A stretch of DNA of 35,020 nucleotides from a virus. Under the pieces are notes generated by a model, which was given only the letters and a program-made list of their open reading frames with translations, was not told the DNA's origin and did not search any database. The stretch lies in the IMG/VR virus record IMGVR_UViG_3300013307_000034, positions 1 to 35,020 of that record. One strand, given 5' to 3'. The position numbers were made by a program, and so were the translations under genes. Positions 1 to 9,706 of the stretch are shown here, piece after piece; the first letter of the stretch is position 1; the number at the start of each line of letters is the position of its first letter.

Positions 1-1256
1 CTTCTTGATACTGCCTCTGCTATCTTCTTTTTTTGCTTGCTGTTGTAAGTTCCTGATAAAGCCGAACCTACTGTAGCAATAGAACCACCCATAACACCAC
101 CAACTATAGCGGCATCAGGCACTCCTTCCATTAAATCTTTGTCGGGATTGATGGTGTATTTATCCACTACGTTTTGAGAGAACTGAGTAGTCATCTCTTC
201 AATAGCGTTCTTAACAGCAGATGTAATAGGTTGTACTTTCTGAATAGCTTTAGTTAAATATCCCGTAGCTATATCCTTAACTTGACCAACGGCAACATCT
301 CTTCCTTCTCTGCCAAATGTTGAAATAACGTTATCTAAGATAGCCTTTGTGCCAAACTCCTGCTCAAATACTACCTCTGATAGTCCTGTTAATGCTGCAT
401 TTACAGGCTTAATGTATTCGGGAATGTCCGTTCTGTCTTGTAACTCTGAGTTCTTTTGTGAAGCAAATGGAAGTGCTGTGGCTGCTGTCTTACTTACTGC
501 TCCTAACTTAGCGGCATTACCTGCACCGCCTGTCATGTACATTCCTATTAGTGCCGGAACTGATTGAGCGATGTTGTTTACTATTTGCTCTCCTGCTATT
601 TTATAGTTACCGTCAGATAGGGAATCAAATATTCCCTTCTCGTACTTCACCATTTTGTTTTGCATAGCCTCTGCATCATCAGAAGCCCAATCTCCAAGCC
701 TGTCTATAAAACCAAGAGGGTTTGCTTTCCCTTGTGAGATAACATCGTAATCAGCTTTCCATTCAGGTTTATTAGCAAGTTCTGCAACAAAGTTTTGTGG
801 TGCAGCAGCTAAGTCGTATATAAATCTCGGTGTTTTGAATATACCTTCATTGAATTTAGCAGCACCAATGGAAAATGCAGTGCCTATCCCTCCATCACCG
901 CCTTTATCTTTTGCCTTAGTTTCAGGTAGTTTACCGCCATGTGATGCCTTGTAGGCGTTTACAGCGTTGTTTATAGAGGATCTACGCTTATCTACAACCT
1001 CTTGCGCTTGCTTCTTGGCATCACCTATAAGTACTGATGGAATTTCAGGTGTCTTCTTGCCATTTATCTGGGAATTTAGGCTTCCAAGACCACCATAGTT
1101 TGAGTTCTTGCCAGTATTGTTTGAGCCTGACGATAAAGGCTTTTCCACTACAGCCGAACCTCCAAATTCAGCAAACGGGTCTTTAGTTGGTTTTGTAGTA
1201 TCTTCCTTTACTGTGTTTCCTCCAAACTCTGCAAATGGGTCTTGATCTTCTGCCAT
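1..1256 (-). CDS. Large internal virion / ejection-type protein, partial (3' end beyond window)
   Basis: This frame is open for 418 codons from an ATG at 1256 to the left edge, so the protein is longer than seen. The N-terminus carries the octapeptide DPFAEFGG twice (about residues 6-13 and 27-34), separated by a Lys/Thr-rich linker. A mostly helical, Ala/Gly-rich part follows, with hydrophobic stretches near residues 215-235 and 390-408. It starts 3 bases after the stop of the upstream virion gene and is therefore co-transcribed with the tail module. Position after the tail genes and low-complexity helical make-up suit a giant protein ejected with the DNA or a multi-domain protein with a downstream enzyme. 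No catalytic motif is visible in the part present, so the function is inferred from context only. Confidence 0.75.
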   Translation of the reverse strand, partial: MAEDQDPFAEFGGNTVKEDTTKPTKDPFAEFGGSAVVEKPLSSGSNNTGKNSNYGGLGSLNSQINGKKTPEIPSVLIGDAKKQAQEVVDKRRSSINNAVNAYKASHGGKLPETKAKDKGGDGGIGTAFSIGAAKFNEGIFKTPRFIYDLAAAPQNFVAELANKPEWKADYDVISQGKANPLGFIDRLGDWASDDAEAMQNKMVKYEKGIFDSLSDGNYKIAGEQIVNNIAQSVPALIGMYMTGGAGNAAKLGAVSKTAATALPFASQKNSELQDRTDIPEYIKPVNAALTGLSEVVFEQEFGTKAILDNVISTFGREGRDVAVGQVKDIATGYLTKAIQKVQPITSAVKNAIEEMTTQFSQNVVDKYTINPDKDLMEGVPDAAIVGGVMGGSIATVGSALSGTYNSKQKKKIAEAVSR

Positions 1257-1259
1257 GAT

Positions 1260-2729
1260 TTACCTTCTTTTAGCCGTCGGATACTTCTTCTGGAAGTCAG
1301 CCGCTTTATCAGCAGGTATCTGTCCAGTTTGTCCGTTTGGCATTATAAAAGTAACCATTTTGGATGCTTGATTATTTTGTTTTGGTTGACTTGACTGTTG
1401 TTGAGTGGCAGGTTTGAATGTCCCTAATATAGCTTGCTGTTGCTTTGTTAGAGTCCTTGGAAGGTACTTATAATCAATTAGATGCTTTTCAGGAGGCAGT
1501 CCACTTACCTCAGATTTAATTTGAACATTTAACATAGGTTTAAGTTCAACTGCGTTAGGGTTTTGTTCTGCATATTTGTCTTGAACCAATCCCCCTGCTT
1601 TTATCACCCTTGTTTTCCCGCTCTTATCTGTTATTTTAAGGTCTTTCTTAGCGATATAATAATTACCTACAGATACTATTTCTCCATCATTTGATGCTCT
1701 AGCTATAGTTGATGGTTGCCCATTGCTCAGATTTATACCCTTCGATCCTTGAAGATTCATGTTGCGTAGAGGAAGTTTTACAACTCCTTTTCCTGTTGCT
1801 ACTGGTTGAGTACCATTCGCATTATCTGATGGGCTACCAAAATACAAAAGAAGGTCTTGAGGTTGGTCTACAATGGTACTTGAACCGCTACCGTCCCCTT
1901 TAGATTCTTTAAAGTCCCACTTATATTCAGGTTTAACATCTCTTGCTATTCGTCTTTGAGAAACCAACGTTTTCAATGCTTGATCTTTTGCTACTTGTGG
2001 GTTGTCATCCCAAGGCAATTCAGGCATTGCTTGTTCTAAATATGCTTTAAAAATATCATCTGTTTCATACCTCTTTGAATATCTTTCAAATTGTTTATTA
2101 GGATCAACAACCTCTTGTCTTCTTATCTCTGTACCAACTTGATTTCCCATCCTAACCCTTCTCTCAGTAGGATTGGTTTGTGTAGATGTGGTTTGTAATA
2201 ATTGGTCGTCCTCCTTGTTTAACAGATCGGGTATTTTAGAAAAATCATGACCTGTCAATATTTGATTGTAATCGCCTATATCATTTTCTGAATCCAACTC
2301 TGCATCAAGCGATTTTTGCCATCTCTCCCTTTGTTCTTTTGGTAGCAAGTGTGGCTTTGTTATAACCATCTTTCCTATCTCAAAATCCCTTTGTGCTTTT
2401 TGAGCCGACCTTGCAGGTAGATTTAAAAGGTCTTGATATTGCTTCTCAGCTTCATTCTGTAAATCAAATCTTTTTCTACTATCACGCTCCCTATCGGCTT
2501 GTTGAGATAAGTCTCTCCATTTTTCAAACCCTGAATAGTATTTATTCTTGTCCTGCTCTCTTAATCCTTTGGTATTAAGCTTTGCTAATTTATCGGCAAC
2601 AGCTTTCTGTTCGGCTGCTTGTTGAGCCTGTTTGTTTGCTAATATCTTGCCGTATAGGTTTACACTACTGGATGTATTAAATACAGGATATGCACCTAAA
2701 GATTCTGCTCCTTCAAAGTTATTTGCCAT
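1260..2729 (-). CDS. Internal virion / tail-associated protein, coiled-coil N-terminus
   Basis: The protein has 489 residues. Residues about 25-110 are rich in Lys, Glu, Gln and Ala (for example QAQQAAEQKAVADKLAKL) and should form long helices or coiled coils. The middle is charged, and the C-terminus is Gln/Lys-rich with low complexity, ending in basic residues (KKYPTAKRR). There is no signal peptide or membrane segment. The gene sits one base after the 220-residue protein and 3 bases before the giant virion protein, in the tail end of the structural operon. The make-up resembles internal core or ejection proteins of podoviruses, but no family motif is recognised and the role is inferred. 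Confidence 0.7.
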   Translation of the reverse strand: MANNFEGAESLGAYPVFNTSSSVNLYGKILANKQAQQAAEQKAVADKLAKLNTKGLREQDKNKYYSGFEKWRDLSQQADRERDSRKRFDLQNEAEKQYQDLLNLPARSAQKAQRDFEIGKMVITKPHLLPKEQRERWQKSLDAELDSENDIGDYNQILTGHDFSKIPDLLNKEDDQLLQTTSTQTNPTERRVRMGNQVGTEIRRQEVVDPNKQFERYSKRYETDDIFKAYLEQAMPELPWDDNPQVAKDQALKTLVSQRRIARDVKPEYKWDFKESKGDGSGSSTIVDQPQDLLLYFGSPSDNANGTQPVATGKGVVKLPLRNMNLQGSKGINLSNGQPSTIARASNDGEIVSVGNYYIAKKDLKITDKSGKTRVIKAGGLVQDKYAEQNPNAVELKPMLNVQIKSEVSGLPPEKHLIDYKYLPRTLTKQQQAILGTFKPATQQQSSQPKQNNQASKMVTFIMPNGQTGQIPADKAADFQKKYPTAKRR

Positions 2730-2730
2730 A

Positions 2731-3393
2731 TTACCCGTTTACTCCTATTGTGTCTAAATAAGGTAAATCCTCTTGTGGTGTTTTTCTACCTATACCAAGT
2801 CCTCTTAATAGCGGATTCCCACTAATATAGCTTTGAGAATCTCCATTACCGAAAGCTCCACCAGCTAAACCCATCATACCTAAGTTAGTTAAGCCCTGTA
2901 GCCCTCCGAACATATTTTGCTTGGCTGCTCCTGCTTGTTGTGCGATACTTGCGGCTTCCATTTGGTATCGTTTCCGATTGTTCCAGTCCCATACTCTGTT
3001 TTGTTCGTTAGCAAGCACTCCTCTTTGTCCTATAGCAAAACGTTGGTTGGCGTTTCTTGCTTGTGCATCCTGAGCATCTAAATTCATCGTAGCATCATTT
3101 GTGCCTCTTAGTAATGATGCAAGGTTTGTTCTTTGTGGATTCCTGCCAAACATGGTTAATGCACCTGCCTGATTACGCATGATGTTATTTAGGGAGTTGT
3201 TGTACTGCTGTTGTGGCAACCCGACTCTTCCCATATTCTCTGCTATAGCTGCGTTCTGTTGTAGTAATGGATTAACCTGTTCAATAGGGTACTTAAGGTT
3301 TCTTGCTCTGCGGTTTGCTTTACCCAAGCCAGACAATCCTGAAATTCCTTGAATTATGCTCGGTGCGGCGGCTAACAATAACGGAATTGGCAT
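2731..3393 (-). CDS. Small virion protein, likely internal/ejection protein
   Basis: The protein has 220 residues and begins with a hydrophobic Ala/Leu/Ile stretch (MPIPLLLAAAPSIIQGISGL). An Asn/Gln/Ala/Arg-rich helical body follows, then a Gly/Met-rich segment (GGLQGLTNLGMMGLAGGAF, about residues 163-181). This hydrophobic-start, Asn/Gln-rich design is common in internal virion proteins of podoviruses of Bacteroidota and in P22-type ejection proteins that pass through the envelope. The start is preceded on the minus strand by AGGAGAGAAAT, one of the better Shine-Dalgarno-like sites in the window. It lies between the tail stabilization genes and a coiled-coil virion protein. The assignment rests on context and composition. 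Confidence 0.65.
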   Translation of the reverse strand: MPIPLLLAAAPSIIQGISGLSGLGKANRRARNLKYPIEQVNPLLQQNAAIAENMGRVGLPQQQYNNSLNNIMRNQAGALTMFGRNPQRTNLASLLRGTNDATMNLDAQDAQARNANQRFAIGQRGVLANEQNRVWDWNNRKRYQMEAASIAQQAGAAKQNMFGGLQGLTNLGMMGLAGGAFGNGDSQSYISGNPLLRGLGIGRKTPQEDLPYLDTIGVNG

Positions 3394-3427
3394 ATATTTC
3401 TCTCCTATTTTAAATCAAAGTTAAATA

Positions 3428-4345
3428 TTATCGGCTTCCTATTTTTGATTGTGCCGAGTGTACGTTTACAGAGAACAATCTTAGTATTCCTTCTTCTGCT
3501 GTTTTTAGGTTAATAGCAATCCAATTTCCTTTAAGTTCTGCTCCTTCTATTAACCCTCCATTGTTTTTGTCTCTCATAAATGCCGCAGAATACACCCCTT
3601 CTTTGCTGTAGTGCCTTATTTCTGTAATTCCATCGTCTATTATGTCTTTTAAGAAATCTTCGTCTATAAGTTCTGAAATACCTCCTAATGAAGTCTGTAT
3701 TCCATCTTCGGTAGTCACCATGAGTATACTATTCTGTAAAGAGATGGATTGAAAGGTTTTGCTTACCATTGGTTGTTGATTAGCAAGAATCTCTATCTCT
3801 GACTCGAATTGTATCCCGAAGAAGTTATTTCTATCTCCTGAGTCTGGTTTACTCACATAAGGCAATCCATTCTTCCAGTTAAACACATTAGTGAACATAC
3901 TCACACTTGCATCAGGTGTGTAAGTTAATCTCGTTGTCCATTTAGCATTCTGTGGGCTAAATACAACAGAATCCGGCTTGGTATTGCTCGTTACCACTAC
4001 TTGTTCTTTAATGTCCAATATTTCTATCTCGGCATTGGCGTTAGAATCAAAGTTTAATAATGGGTTTGTTCCTGCGGCAACTACTGTTTCAACATAAAAA
4101 CCAGATGTTGTTCTTGATGTTCCTGCTGTTGTGCCTACGTATGGTCTTACATACCCTGATGATACCGTTAGCTGATAGCTGAATACGTAAGTGCTTCCTG
4201 CTGTTAGCGGTTGTGTAACTAAATAGATTCTTCCGGAATTGCACGTTTCATGGGTAGCCTTAGTGCCATTTACTGACCAACCTGTAGACCTGCCCTGTAA
4301 AAGCAAGTCTATTTCTACGGGTGTATTTTCTAAGGTTGTTATCAT
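3428..4345 (-). CDS. Tail stabilization protein, C-terminal piece on a separate gene, with N-terminal beta-sandwich
   Basis: The protein has 305 residues. Residues about 1-115 look like a carbohydrate-binding-type beta-sandwich (Thr/Ser/Gly-rich, alternating hydrophobic pattern, ending in AEIEILDI). Residues about 125-205 carry the pattern VVFSPQNAKWTTRLTYTP, then FNWKNGLPYV, NNFFGIQFESEIEI and KTFQSISLQN. In P22 gp10/crAss-like stabilization proteins this block normally follows directly on the conserved core within a single chain. Here it starts a new gene whose ATG overlaps the stop of the 1324-residue gene (ATGA), so the two are probably translationally coupled. The natural reading is that the tail protein is split in two with receptor-binding-like domains at the break. 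Confidence is high for a tail gene and moderate for the split. Confidence 0.7.
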   Translation of the reverse strand: MITTLENTPVEIDLLLQGRSTGWSVNGTKATHETCNSGRIYLVTQPLTAGSTYVFSYQLTVSSGYVRPYVGTTAGTSRTTSGFYVETVVAAGTNPLLNFDSNANAEIEILDIKEQVVVTSNTKPDSVVFSPQNAKWTTRLTYTPDASVSMFTNVFNWKNGLPYVSKPDSGDRNNFFGIQFESEIEILANQQPMVSKTFQSISLQNSILMVTTEDGIQTSLGGISELIDEDFLKDIIDDGITEIRHYSKEGVYSAAFMRDKNNGGLIEGAELKGNWIAINLKTAEEGILRLFSVNVHSAQSKIGSR

Positions 4346-7300
4346 GTGATTGTTACCAATTTAGTGATCCTGTCGTATGTGTAGGTTTGTAGTACAGGCA
4401 AGGTGTTGTCGTACACACCGTCTGCGCCATCTCCTATTCCTACTAATATTGCTCCCGATGTAGATGCTGTTCCTCCTGTATGGTACGGTTGATAGTATCC
4501 TGAACTAATATCCATGTTGGCACTTGATCCACCAAAGTAAACCACGTAAGCACCTGATAGTGTTCCTGCTGATACCGCTCTGCCCCTTAACTTAATCGGA
4601 AAACTGTTGATTAATGGATTGTCTGCAAGCAATGGTGTCAAGTTGATGATAAACCTCCAACGTAATGTAACCTGAGGAATATAATCAGAAGCCAATAGCC
4701 AACAGTTATTCGGTGTTGCTGCATCTGCTGCCAATACAAAGTTACTACCTGTGTAAGCCAACTCGGTAGTTCCGATGCTTGGTATGTCTGTCAAATCAAG
4801 CAATAGGTTCGTTGTATTAGGTTCACCATAAATATCAATCTCTATCAGTTCCTTGGCAGATTCTCCACCGGATATAGTAGTGACAGAGAAGGTATCTGAA
4901 TAAGTACCTACAGTTAGAACCGTATTAGTAGTTACTCCTCCTGAACCTGATGACGTTTGTCTAACTTTTACTGTGTCTCCATTATTAACAAATCCTGTTG
5001 TACTTACCCAAGCTCCTCCGTTTATTTGATACTGACCTCCTGTGATTGATATTGAAGTTGGAATGTTAATCCCGTTAATCAATATCGCATTGCTTTCTAT
5101 TAAGGTGCTTTGTGACTGATCTATTAAGTCTCCAAAGGTAAATGAGTCGGGTGTTTTATCTCCTGCCTCTACGGTTATACAAGCGTTCTTTGTTATTGGC
5201 ACTCCTATGTTATTAGTGAAGCTAAAAGCGAATCCTGCATTGCCTGTATATCCTGTTGTGGGAGTAAATACAGCCTTACCTGTTGTAGTATTGATAGACA
5301 CACCTCCGTTGCTTGGAGAGCCACTTAAAGCCAATGAAGATGCTACTACGGTGTATGGTTCTAAATAATCGAAATTAGAAGCGCTAAACACTATAGAAGT
5401 CAGTGTATCGCCCACTCCTTCAATGAATAACCTGTATTCGTTGTTGTAGTCATCAAATGTACCGATCATCTTCCTACCTTCTTTGTAAGCCTTTTGTAAG
5501 GTCTTTAAGAAGTACTTGGACATTTTAAACGATATTGGATTCACGCCATTGGCTCCATCACGTATTGGTAAAGAGTTGTTAGGGTCTATAAAGTAAATAT
5601 CTCCATTCTTAGACACCGAAAAAGACTCCTTTGACTTTCCTATACCCCACTTACCCTGAGCGTATCTAACATAGTTTAACAGCTTAGTTGAGATAGCTAC
5701 ATTCGTTGTAGATGCCTGATCTTCCAAGATTGATATGTTAACCGGAATATGACCCACCTTTAACTCTTGCAAGCAAATTAGGTAATTGTCCCTCATGTAC
5801 ATCTTGGTAATAGCACCGTAGTTAGACGATGTTTCACCTGCTAAATCTCCATATACTCTTTCTTTATAGAATCGTGTTAAGCCGTTTGATTTGCTTCCTA
5901 CAATTAATGGATCAGAATACCGGATGCTTGCCTTGTTTCTTGTTCTTTCTGGTGTATCGAAATAGGTTCGCTGTCTGCCAAATGAGTAATAATTACTTTT
6001 GTAGTAGTCACTAAAATTAAAGTCCTCAACAACATATTGGTAAGATTCGTTAGTGTCTGTAGACCGAGGCATCTCCCTACTCTTGTAGTAAACATCTCCA
6101 TCGGTTATCGTTCCTGACGTTACGGTATATTGACCGTCTTCAATAAGGAACTGTTCCCCTATTTCATAAAATACCGTTGAAGCATATTGAACTTCATTAT
6201 TTACAGTCTCGGTTCTCTTTTTAGGCGTGTATATCTCAAGAAGAACATTTTTACCGTTTAGTGTATCGGTGGAAACAGAAGATGGTTTTCTTACCTTCAA
6301 CAAGAAGTTGGTAACATCAGGATCAGGAGTCGTATCTGTCTTTATCTCAAAATCAACCACCTCTACATCAACAGCAGGATTTTCAAACCATGCAATGTTT
6401 ACATCTCCATCATGATAATAGTTAAACGTTACCCTATCGCCTTCTGAGTACTCATAATTAAGAACAGAGGAACTATTGGTTTCATTGAATTTCTTTAATG
6501 AGTTTATTTTGAATACCAAGTAATCATTGGTTGATAAGTCATTGTCTATAACACCAACGGTATATAGTGTGCTTTGGTGGGTGTTATTAGGTGAAATTAG
6601 CCATTGATATGATACTGCGTCTTCCGGTGGTGTGCTATTTAGAGCCCAATTGATAATCGGTGTATTCCCTTTTGTTTGAGCATAAGATTGTGTCTTAAGA
6701 ACAAAGCTTGTATCCGTAGCTATAGGGAAGTACCGACCGTACTTGTCGTAGTGGGCTAATGCTAATTGATAAGAAGAGTTTAACTTTAGGGCGTGAAGAG
6801 ATGTTGATGTTCCTGTTCCTGAATTGTTTAAATCCAAAACATAGTTCTTCATTGTCTCCCTTTTTCCATCAGGAGTATCACTAACCCTTCGTGCTGAAAA
6901 ACGAAGAATTACTCGGCTGGTATCTACTCCCGTAAAAGGACTGTAGTAGTACCTAACAGAATACGGATACGGCATATTAGCCCCTACAGATTTTGCTACC
7001 TCCCACAAATTGTTATTTTGGGACAATGGAACTTGGTAGGTGTAAGTATTGTAAACATCTCCATCTACGCTTGCCATTACAAAGCTTATCTTGTCACCAG
7101 TTTTAGGCAACCCTCTAAACGTTACATCTATTTTCTCATACGGGTTGTCTCCACCTGTAACATCTGCTATAGTAAATTCTAACTTTAGGTCATCTGTGGT
7201 GTCTGCGGCAGGTTGTCTTATTCCGGGATCGTAAGAGGTTGCTGAGAATGTAGCATCTACCACAGGTCGGTTATACCCTTCTGTCAAATCAGCTAACGCC

Positions 7301-8316
7301 AACGTATTATTGTTTAACACTTCTAACGCTCCCGCTTTCTGAGGAACAAAGTCGTATGGAAGGTCTGTAAACAACACATCCAAGTTGGTAAACAAACCAT
7401 CATTATAGAAAGCGAACGTGTATTCATTTGTAGTGGCGTTATAAGCCTCTCTAACGAACAATCCTAAGTCTATGGCACTTGGTAGCGTTAATACTTTATC
7501 TCGCTCGACAGAGGCTATAACGAACCAATCCAAGTTGTCATACCTTGCTGCTACGTTGATCGTCTTAACCCTGTTTCCTCCGGCATTAACGGTAATCAAC
7601 AGCGTGTTTGATTTTGTTACGTCTGTGCCGATGGTTGGTGTAGATTCCTGTGTCGGTATTAACCTCTTAGAATAGCTTGATAGAGTGCTTTCTTCGTACT
7701 GTTCGTAGGTATAGAAGTAGGCAAACTGAAATAGTTTCTTAGATAGCGTATTGGTAGATCGGGTACTGTCATTTGCAAATACCGCCTTTGGTATTTTTAA
7801 TGGCTGCGCCTTGATTAAACTAAGGTCATCTAATGTTACTACTCCATATTCTCCTGCCTTTAGCTTTTGATAGTCGATATAGCACAACTGATCCAAACCG
7901 TCCGTAAAAACCAAAAACTGATCGTTAATCAGCTTTATGTCACATATCCTTTGGTTAGGGTCTAACTTTAGTATGTCCTCTCCACCGGAATCTGTTATAT
8001 TAGTGAATATGACTGTTTCTTCATCGGTATCGTAATCTATCTCTGCTATTTGATGATAATTCTGAGAGTTGTAATGGAAAGCAAATATTTTACGAGTCGT
8101 TTCAAATGCTGCTGAACCTACGGTCTTGTTTAGTCCGGCAGGGCGAGTAGCATCAATAGGGTGCATAGACTCCAAGTTGGTAATGTAGCCATGCTCTCCC
8201 TCTTGTGTTCCAACATTACGAATATTATAGGCGTTACGATAGTCATTAGCGGCAACCAACTCAGGTGCGCTATCCACATCCATTCCACCTCCGGTAAAGT
8301 TCTTTAATTCGTCCAT
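4342..8316 (-). CDS. Large tail stabilization / tail hub protein (P22 gp10 / crAss-like type) with Ig-like insertions
   Basis: The protein has 1324 residues. Its start (FTGGGMDVDSAPELVAANDY, then RNAYNIRN) matches the N-terminus typical of stabilization proteins of crAss-like and related Bacteroidota podoviruses, where a GG-x-D-x-x-P-x-x-Y segment opens the protein. The long middle is beta-rich. Near residues 945-975 there is the familiar EGRKMIGTFDDYNNEYRLFI followed by SIVFSASNF. An Ig/cadherin-like repeat follows (SINTTTGKAVFTPTTGYTG then FAFSFTNNIG, about 1005-1045), with further beta-sandwich material to the C-terminus. Its role is to plug or extend the connector and form the tail barrel. 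It overlaps the upstream connector gene by one base and the next gene by four. The Ig-like additions suggest a role in adsorption. Confidence 0.8.
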   Translation of the reverse strand: MDELKNFTGGGMDVDSAPELVAANDYRNAYNIRNVGTQEGEHGYITNLESMHPIDATRPAGLNKTVGSAAFETTRKIFAFHYNSQNYHQIAEIDYDTDEETVIFTNITDSGGEDILKLDPNQRICDIKLINDQFLVFTDGLDQLCYIDYQKLKAGEYGVVTLDDLSLIKAQPLKIPKAVFANDSTRSTNTLSKKLFQFAYFYTYEQYEESTLSSYSKRLIPTQESTPTIGTDVTKSNTLLITVNAGGNRVKTINVAARYDNLDWFVIASVERDKVLTLPSAIDLGLFVREAYNATTNEYTFAFYNDGLFTNLDVLFTDLPYDFVPQKAGALEVLNNNTLALADLTEGYNRPVVDATFSATSYDPGIRQPAADTTDDLKLEFTIADVTGGDNPYEKIDVTFRGLPKTGDKISFVMASVDGDVYNTYTYQVPLSQNNNLWEVAKSVGANMPYPYSVRYYYSPFTGVDTSRVILRFSARRVSDTPDGKRETMKNYVLDLNNSGTGTSTSLHALKLNSSYQLALAHYDKYGRYFPIATDTSFVLKTQSYAQTKGNTPIINWALNSTPPEDAVSYQWLISPNNTHQSTLYTVGVIDNDLSTNDYLVFKINSLKKFNETNSSSVLNYEYSEGDRVTFNYYHDGDVNIAWFENPAVDVEVVDFEIKTDTTPDPDVTNFLLKVRKPSSVSTDTLNGKNVLLEIYTPKKRTETVNNEVQYASTVFYEIGEQFLIEDGQYTVTSGTITDGDVYYKSREMPRSTDTNESYQYVVEDFNFSDYYKSNYYSFGRQRTYFDTPERTRNKASIRYSDPLIVGSKSNGLTRFYKERVYGDLAGETSSNYGAITKMYMRDNYLICLQELKVGHIPVNISILEDQASTTNVAISTKLLNYVRYAQGKWGIGKSKESFSVSKNGDIYFIDPNNSLPIRDGANGVNPISFKMSKYFLKTLQKAYKEGRKMIGTFDDYNNEYRLFIEGVGDTLTSIVFSASNFDYLEPYTVVASSLALSGSPSNGGVSINTTTGKAVFTPTTGYTGNAGFAFSFTNNIGVPITKNACITVEAGDKTPDSFTFGDLIDQSQSTLIESNAILINGINIPTSISITGGQYQINGGAWVSTTGFVNNGDTVKVRQTSSGSGGVTTNTVLTVGTYSDTFSVTTISGGESAKELIEIDIYGEPNTTNLLLDLTDIPSIGTTELAYTGSNFVLAADAATPNNCWLLASDYIPQVTLRWRFIINLTPLLADNPLINSFPIKLRGRAVSAGTLSGAYVVYFGGSSANMDISSGYYQPYHTGGTASTSGAILVGIGDGADGVYDNTLPVLQTYTYDRITKLVTIT

Positions 8317-9086
8317 TAGTGTTTGGCTGTAAGTTTAATACTCCTTAAATGGGCATCTATCGCTTCGTTCAAAATAAATGGATTTAAACGCATCTTAGCA
8401 AGCCTTTTCTCTCTGTAAAATTCTCTCTTGAAGTATTGAACCTGATTAGTCCCAAATTTCTTCCTGCTATCTTGTGAATCGTACCATCGTATGTAGGCTA
8501 ACATAGCTGAGGATGCTCTTACATCTATTTCCGGTTCACAATATTCTGACACATCCGATAGGTACTCCAATACGATATGTCCGTATTCACATTCAGGGTT
8601 CAATAAAATAATCTTATTCGCTTCGTCTATTTTATACTCTCCGATTACCGGAACACCTGACAATCCAAACAATTGAAAAGAAGTGCCATTATCCCAATAG
8701 TTGAAGTAATTGTTATTTCCCCATATCCAAGGAGTGCTTGTCGGGTTGTATCCACCAATTTCAGGAGCATTGGTTGTTCTGCTACAGAACTCCTGTGTAT
8801 CAAATGAATTTAGGGAACTTAACTTATCGTTACGCTTAAACGTTAGAACCTCTCCTGCACCGTTCATTACACCAATCTTAGAGTAGTTAACATAGTCTAC
8901 CGGAAGGTTAACTGTTCGGTTGGCGTTAACTTCCAAGACAACTGTTTTGATCTCTCCGGTAATATCTAAGTTAAACTCTGTTTTAAGACCCCATACAGCC
9001 CCGTTATACAATCTTCTGAATTGATGTGAGCTTTGGTCTGCACTATCCAAGAACTGTCCTACAATCGCTTTTAATCCTATCTTCAT
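8316..9086 (-). CDS. Head-tail connector / tail tube-like protein
   Basis: The protein has 256 residues, mixed alpha/beta, with an ordered N-terminal helix region (LKAIVGQFLDSADQSSHQFR), a beta-rich middle, and a basic helical C-terminus (YFKREFYREKRLAKMRLNPF). It is one of three short proteins between capsid and giant tail protein, the place where podoviruses encode gp4/gp11-like adaptor and tail tube proteins. The 'values versus position' style segment PEIDVRASSAMLAYIRW is common in such connector proteins. It overlaps its neighbours on both sides by 1 to 4 bases, which points to coordinated production. I did not recognise a named family, so the call depends on position and general pattern. 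Confidence 0.6.
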   Translation of the reverse strand: MKIGLKAIVGQFLDSADQSSHQFRRLYNGAVWGLKTEFNLDITGEIKTVVLEVNANRTVNLPVDYVNYSKIGVMNGAGEVLTFKRNDKLSSLNSFDTQEFCSRTTNAPEIGGYNPTSTPWIWGNNNYFNYWDNGTSFQLFGLSGVPVIGEYKIDEANKIILLNPECEYGHIVLEYLSDVSEYCEPEIDVRASSAMLAYIRWYDSQDSRKKFGTNQVQYFKREFYREKRLAKMRLNPFILNEAIDAHLRSIKLTAKH

Positions 9087-9706
9087 AATTCAACTTGGTC
9101 GTTAGGGTTATTTACTGGAACAGCTTTTTGAGGAAGTAACATTTGAAGGATTTCCATCATAATTCCATCTTCTGTGTTCTTTGGTACGTTAAGCGTAAAG
9201 TTGAACACATTGTCACTTGGACAAGCCCCTACCATCTTAATCGTTACCTGACCTTCTATGAATGGATTAGATGTTTCGTAAACAATGTACTTACCCTCAT
9301 TCTTAAAGAACACCATTCCTTTAGGTAATCCTATTAACCCCTGAGAGAATGAACTTTGCGCCTTCATTGGTATGCAATCCATACAGTTATTCCCCTCTAT
9401 TCTTACACTTACAATCTCTTGTCCGTTTGGTAAGGAAGCAGGTATAGCGGGTAATTCACTTACTTTCTCGCCATAGGTATTTTCAGTAATAGGAATATCC
9501 CTAAATGTGGTTATGAACTGATTGTTGGCGTATGTGGTTTCTCCGACATTACTGCTCTGAAAAGCATCTATAGTAGCAAATTTGGCTACCTTAATAGCAA
9601 TCAACTCTGCAAAGTACCGTAACTCATGATTGGCATCATCGGGGTTCTTCGATTTGTAATACGTATCAGAGATTAGCTCTGCCAAATGTCCTATTGTCCT
9701 TGCCAT
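9083..9706 (-). CDS. Connector-region structural protein
   Basis: The protein has 207 residues. Residues about 1-50 are helical (HLAELISDTYYKSKNPDDAN, then RYFAELIAIKVAKFA). The middle is beta-rich with a short CMDC motif (NNCMDCIPMKAQ, about residues 105-116). The C-terminus is helical and hydrophobic (DGIMMEILQMLLPQ) with an acidic end. It overlaps the upstream adaptor gene by one base and the downstream connector gene by four, so it belongs to the head-tail junction set. Comparable proteins sit here in podoviruses of Bacteroidota. Its exact position in the virion cannot be read from the sequence. Confidence 0.55.
   Translation of the reverse strand: MARTIGHLAELISDTYYKSKNPDDANHELRYFAELIAIKVAKFATIDAFQSSNVGETTYANNQFITTFRDIPITENTYGEKVSELPAIPASLPNGQEIVSVRIEGNNCMDCIPMKAQSSFSQGLIGLPKGMVFFKNEGKYIVYETSNPFIEGQVTIKMVGACPSDNVFNFTLNVPKNTEDGIMMEILQMLLPQKAVPVNNPNDQVEL

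Noticed and set aside
349-567. Open frame of 72 codons on the plus strand
   Set aside because: It lies antisense to the large virion protein frame, which runs without a stop for over 400 codons.
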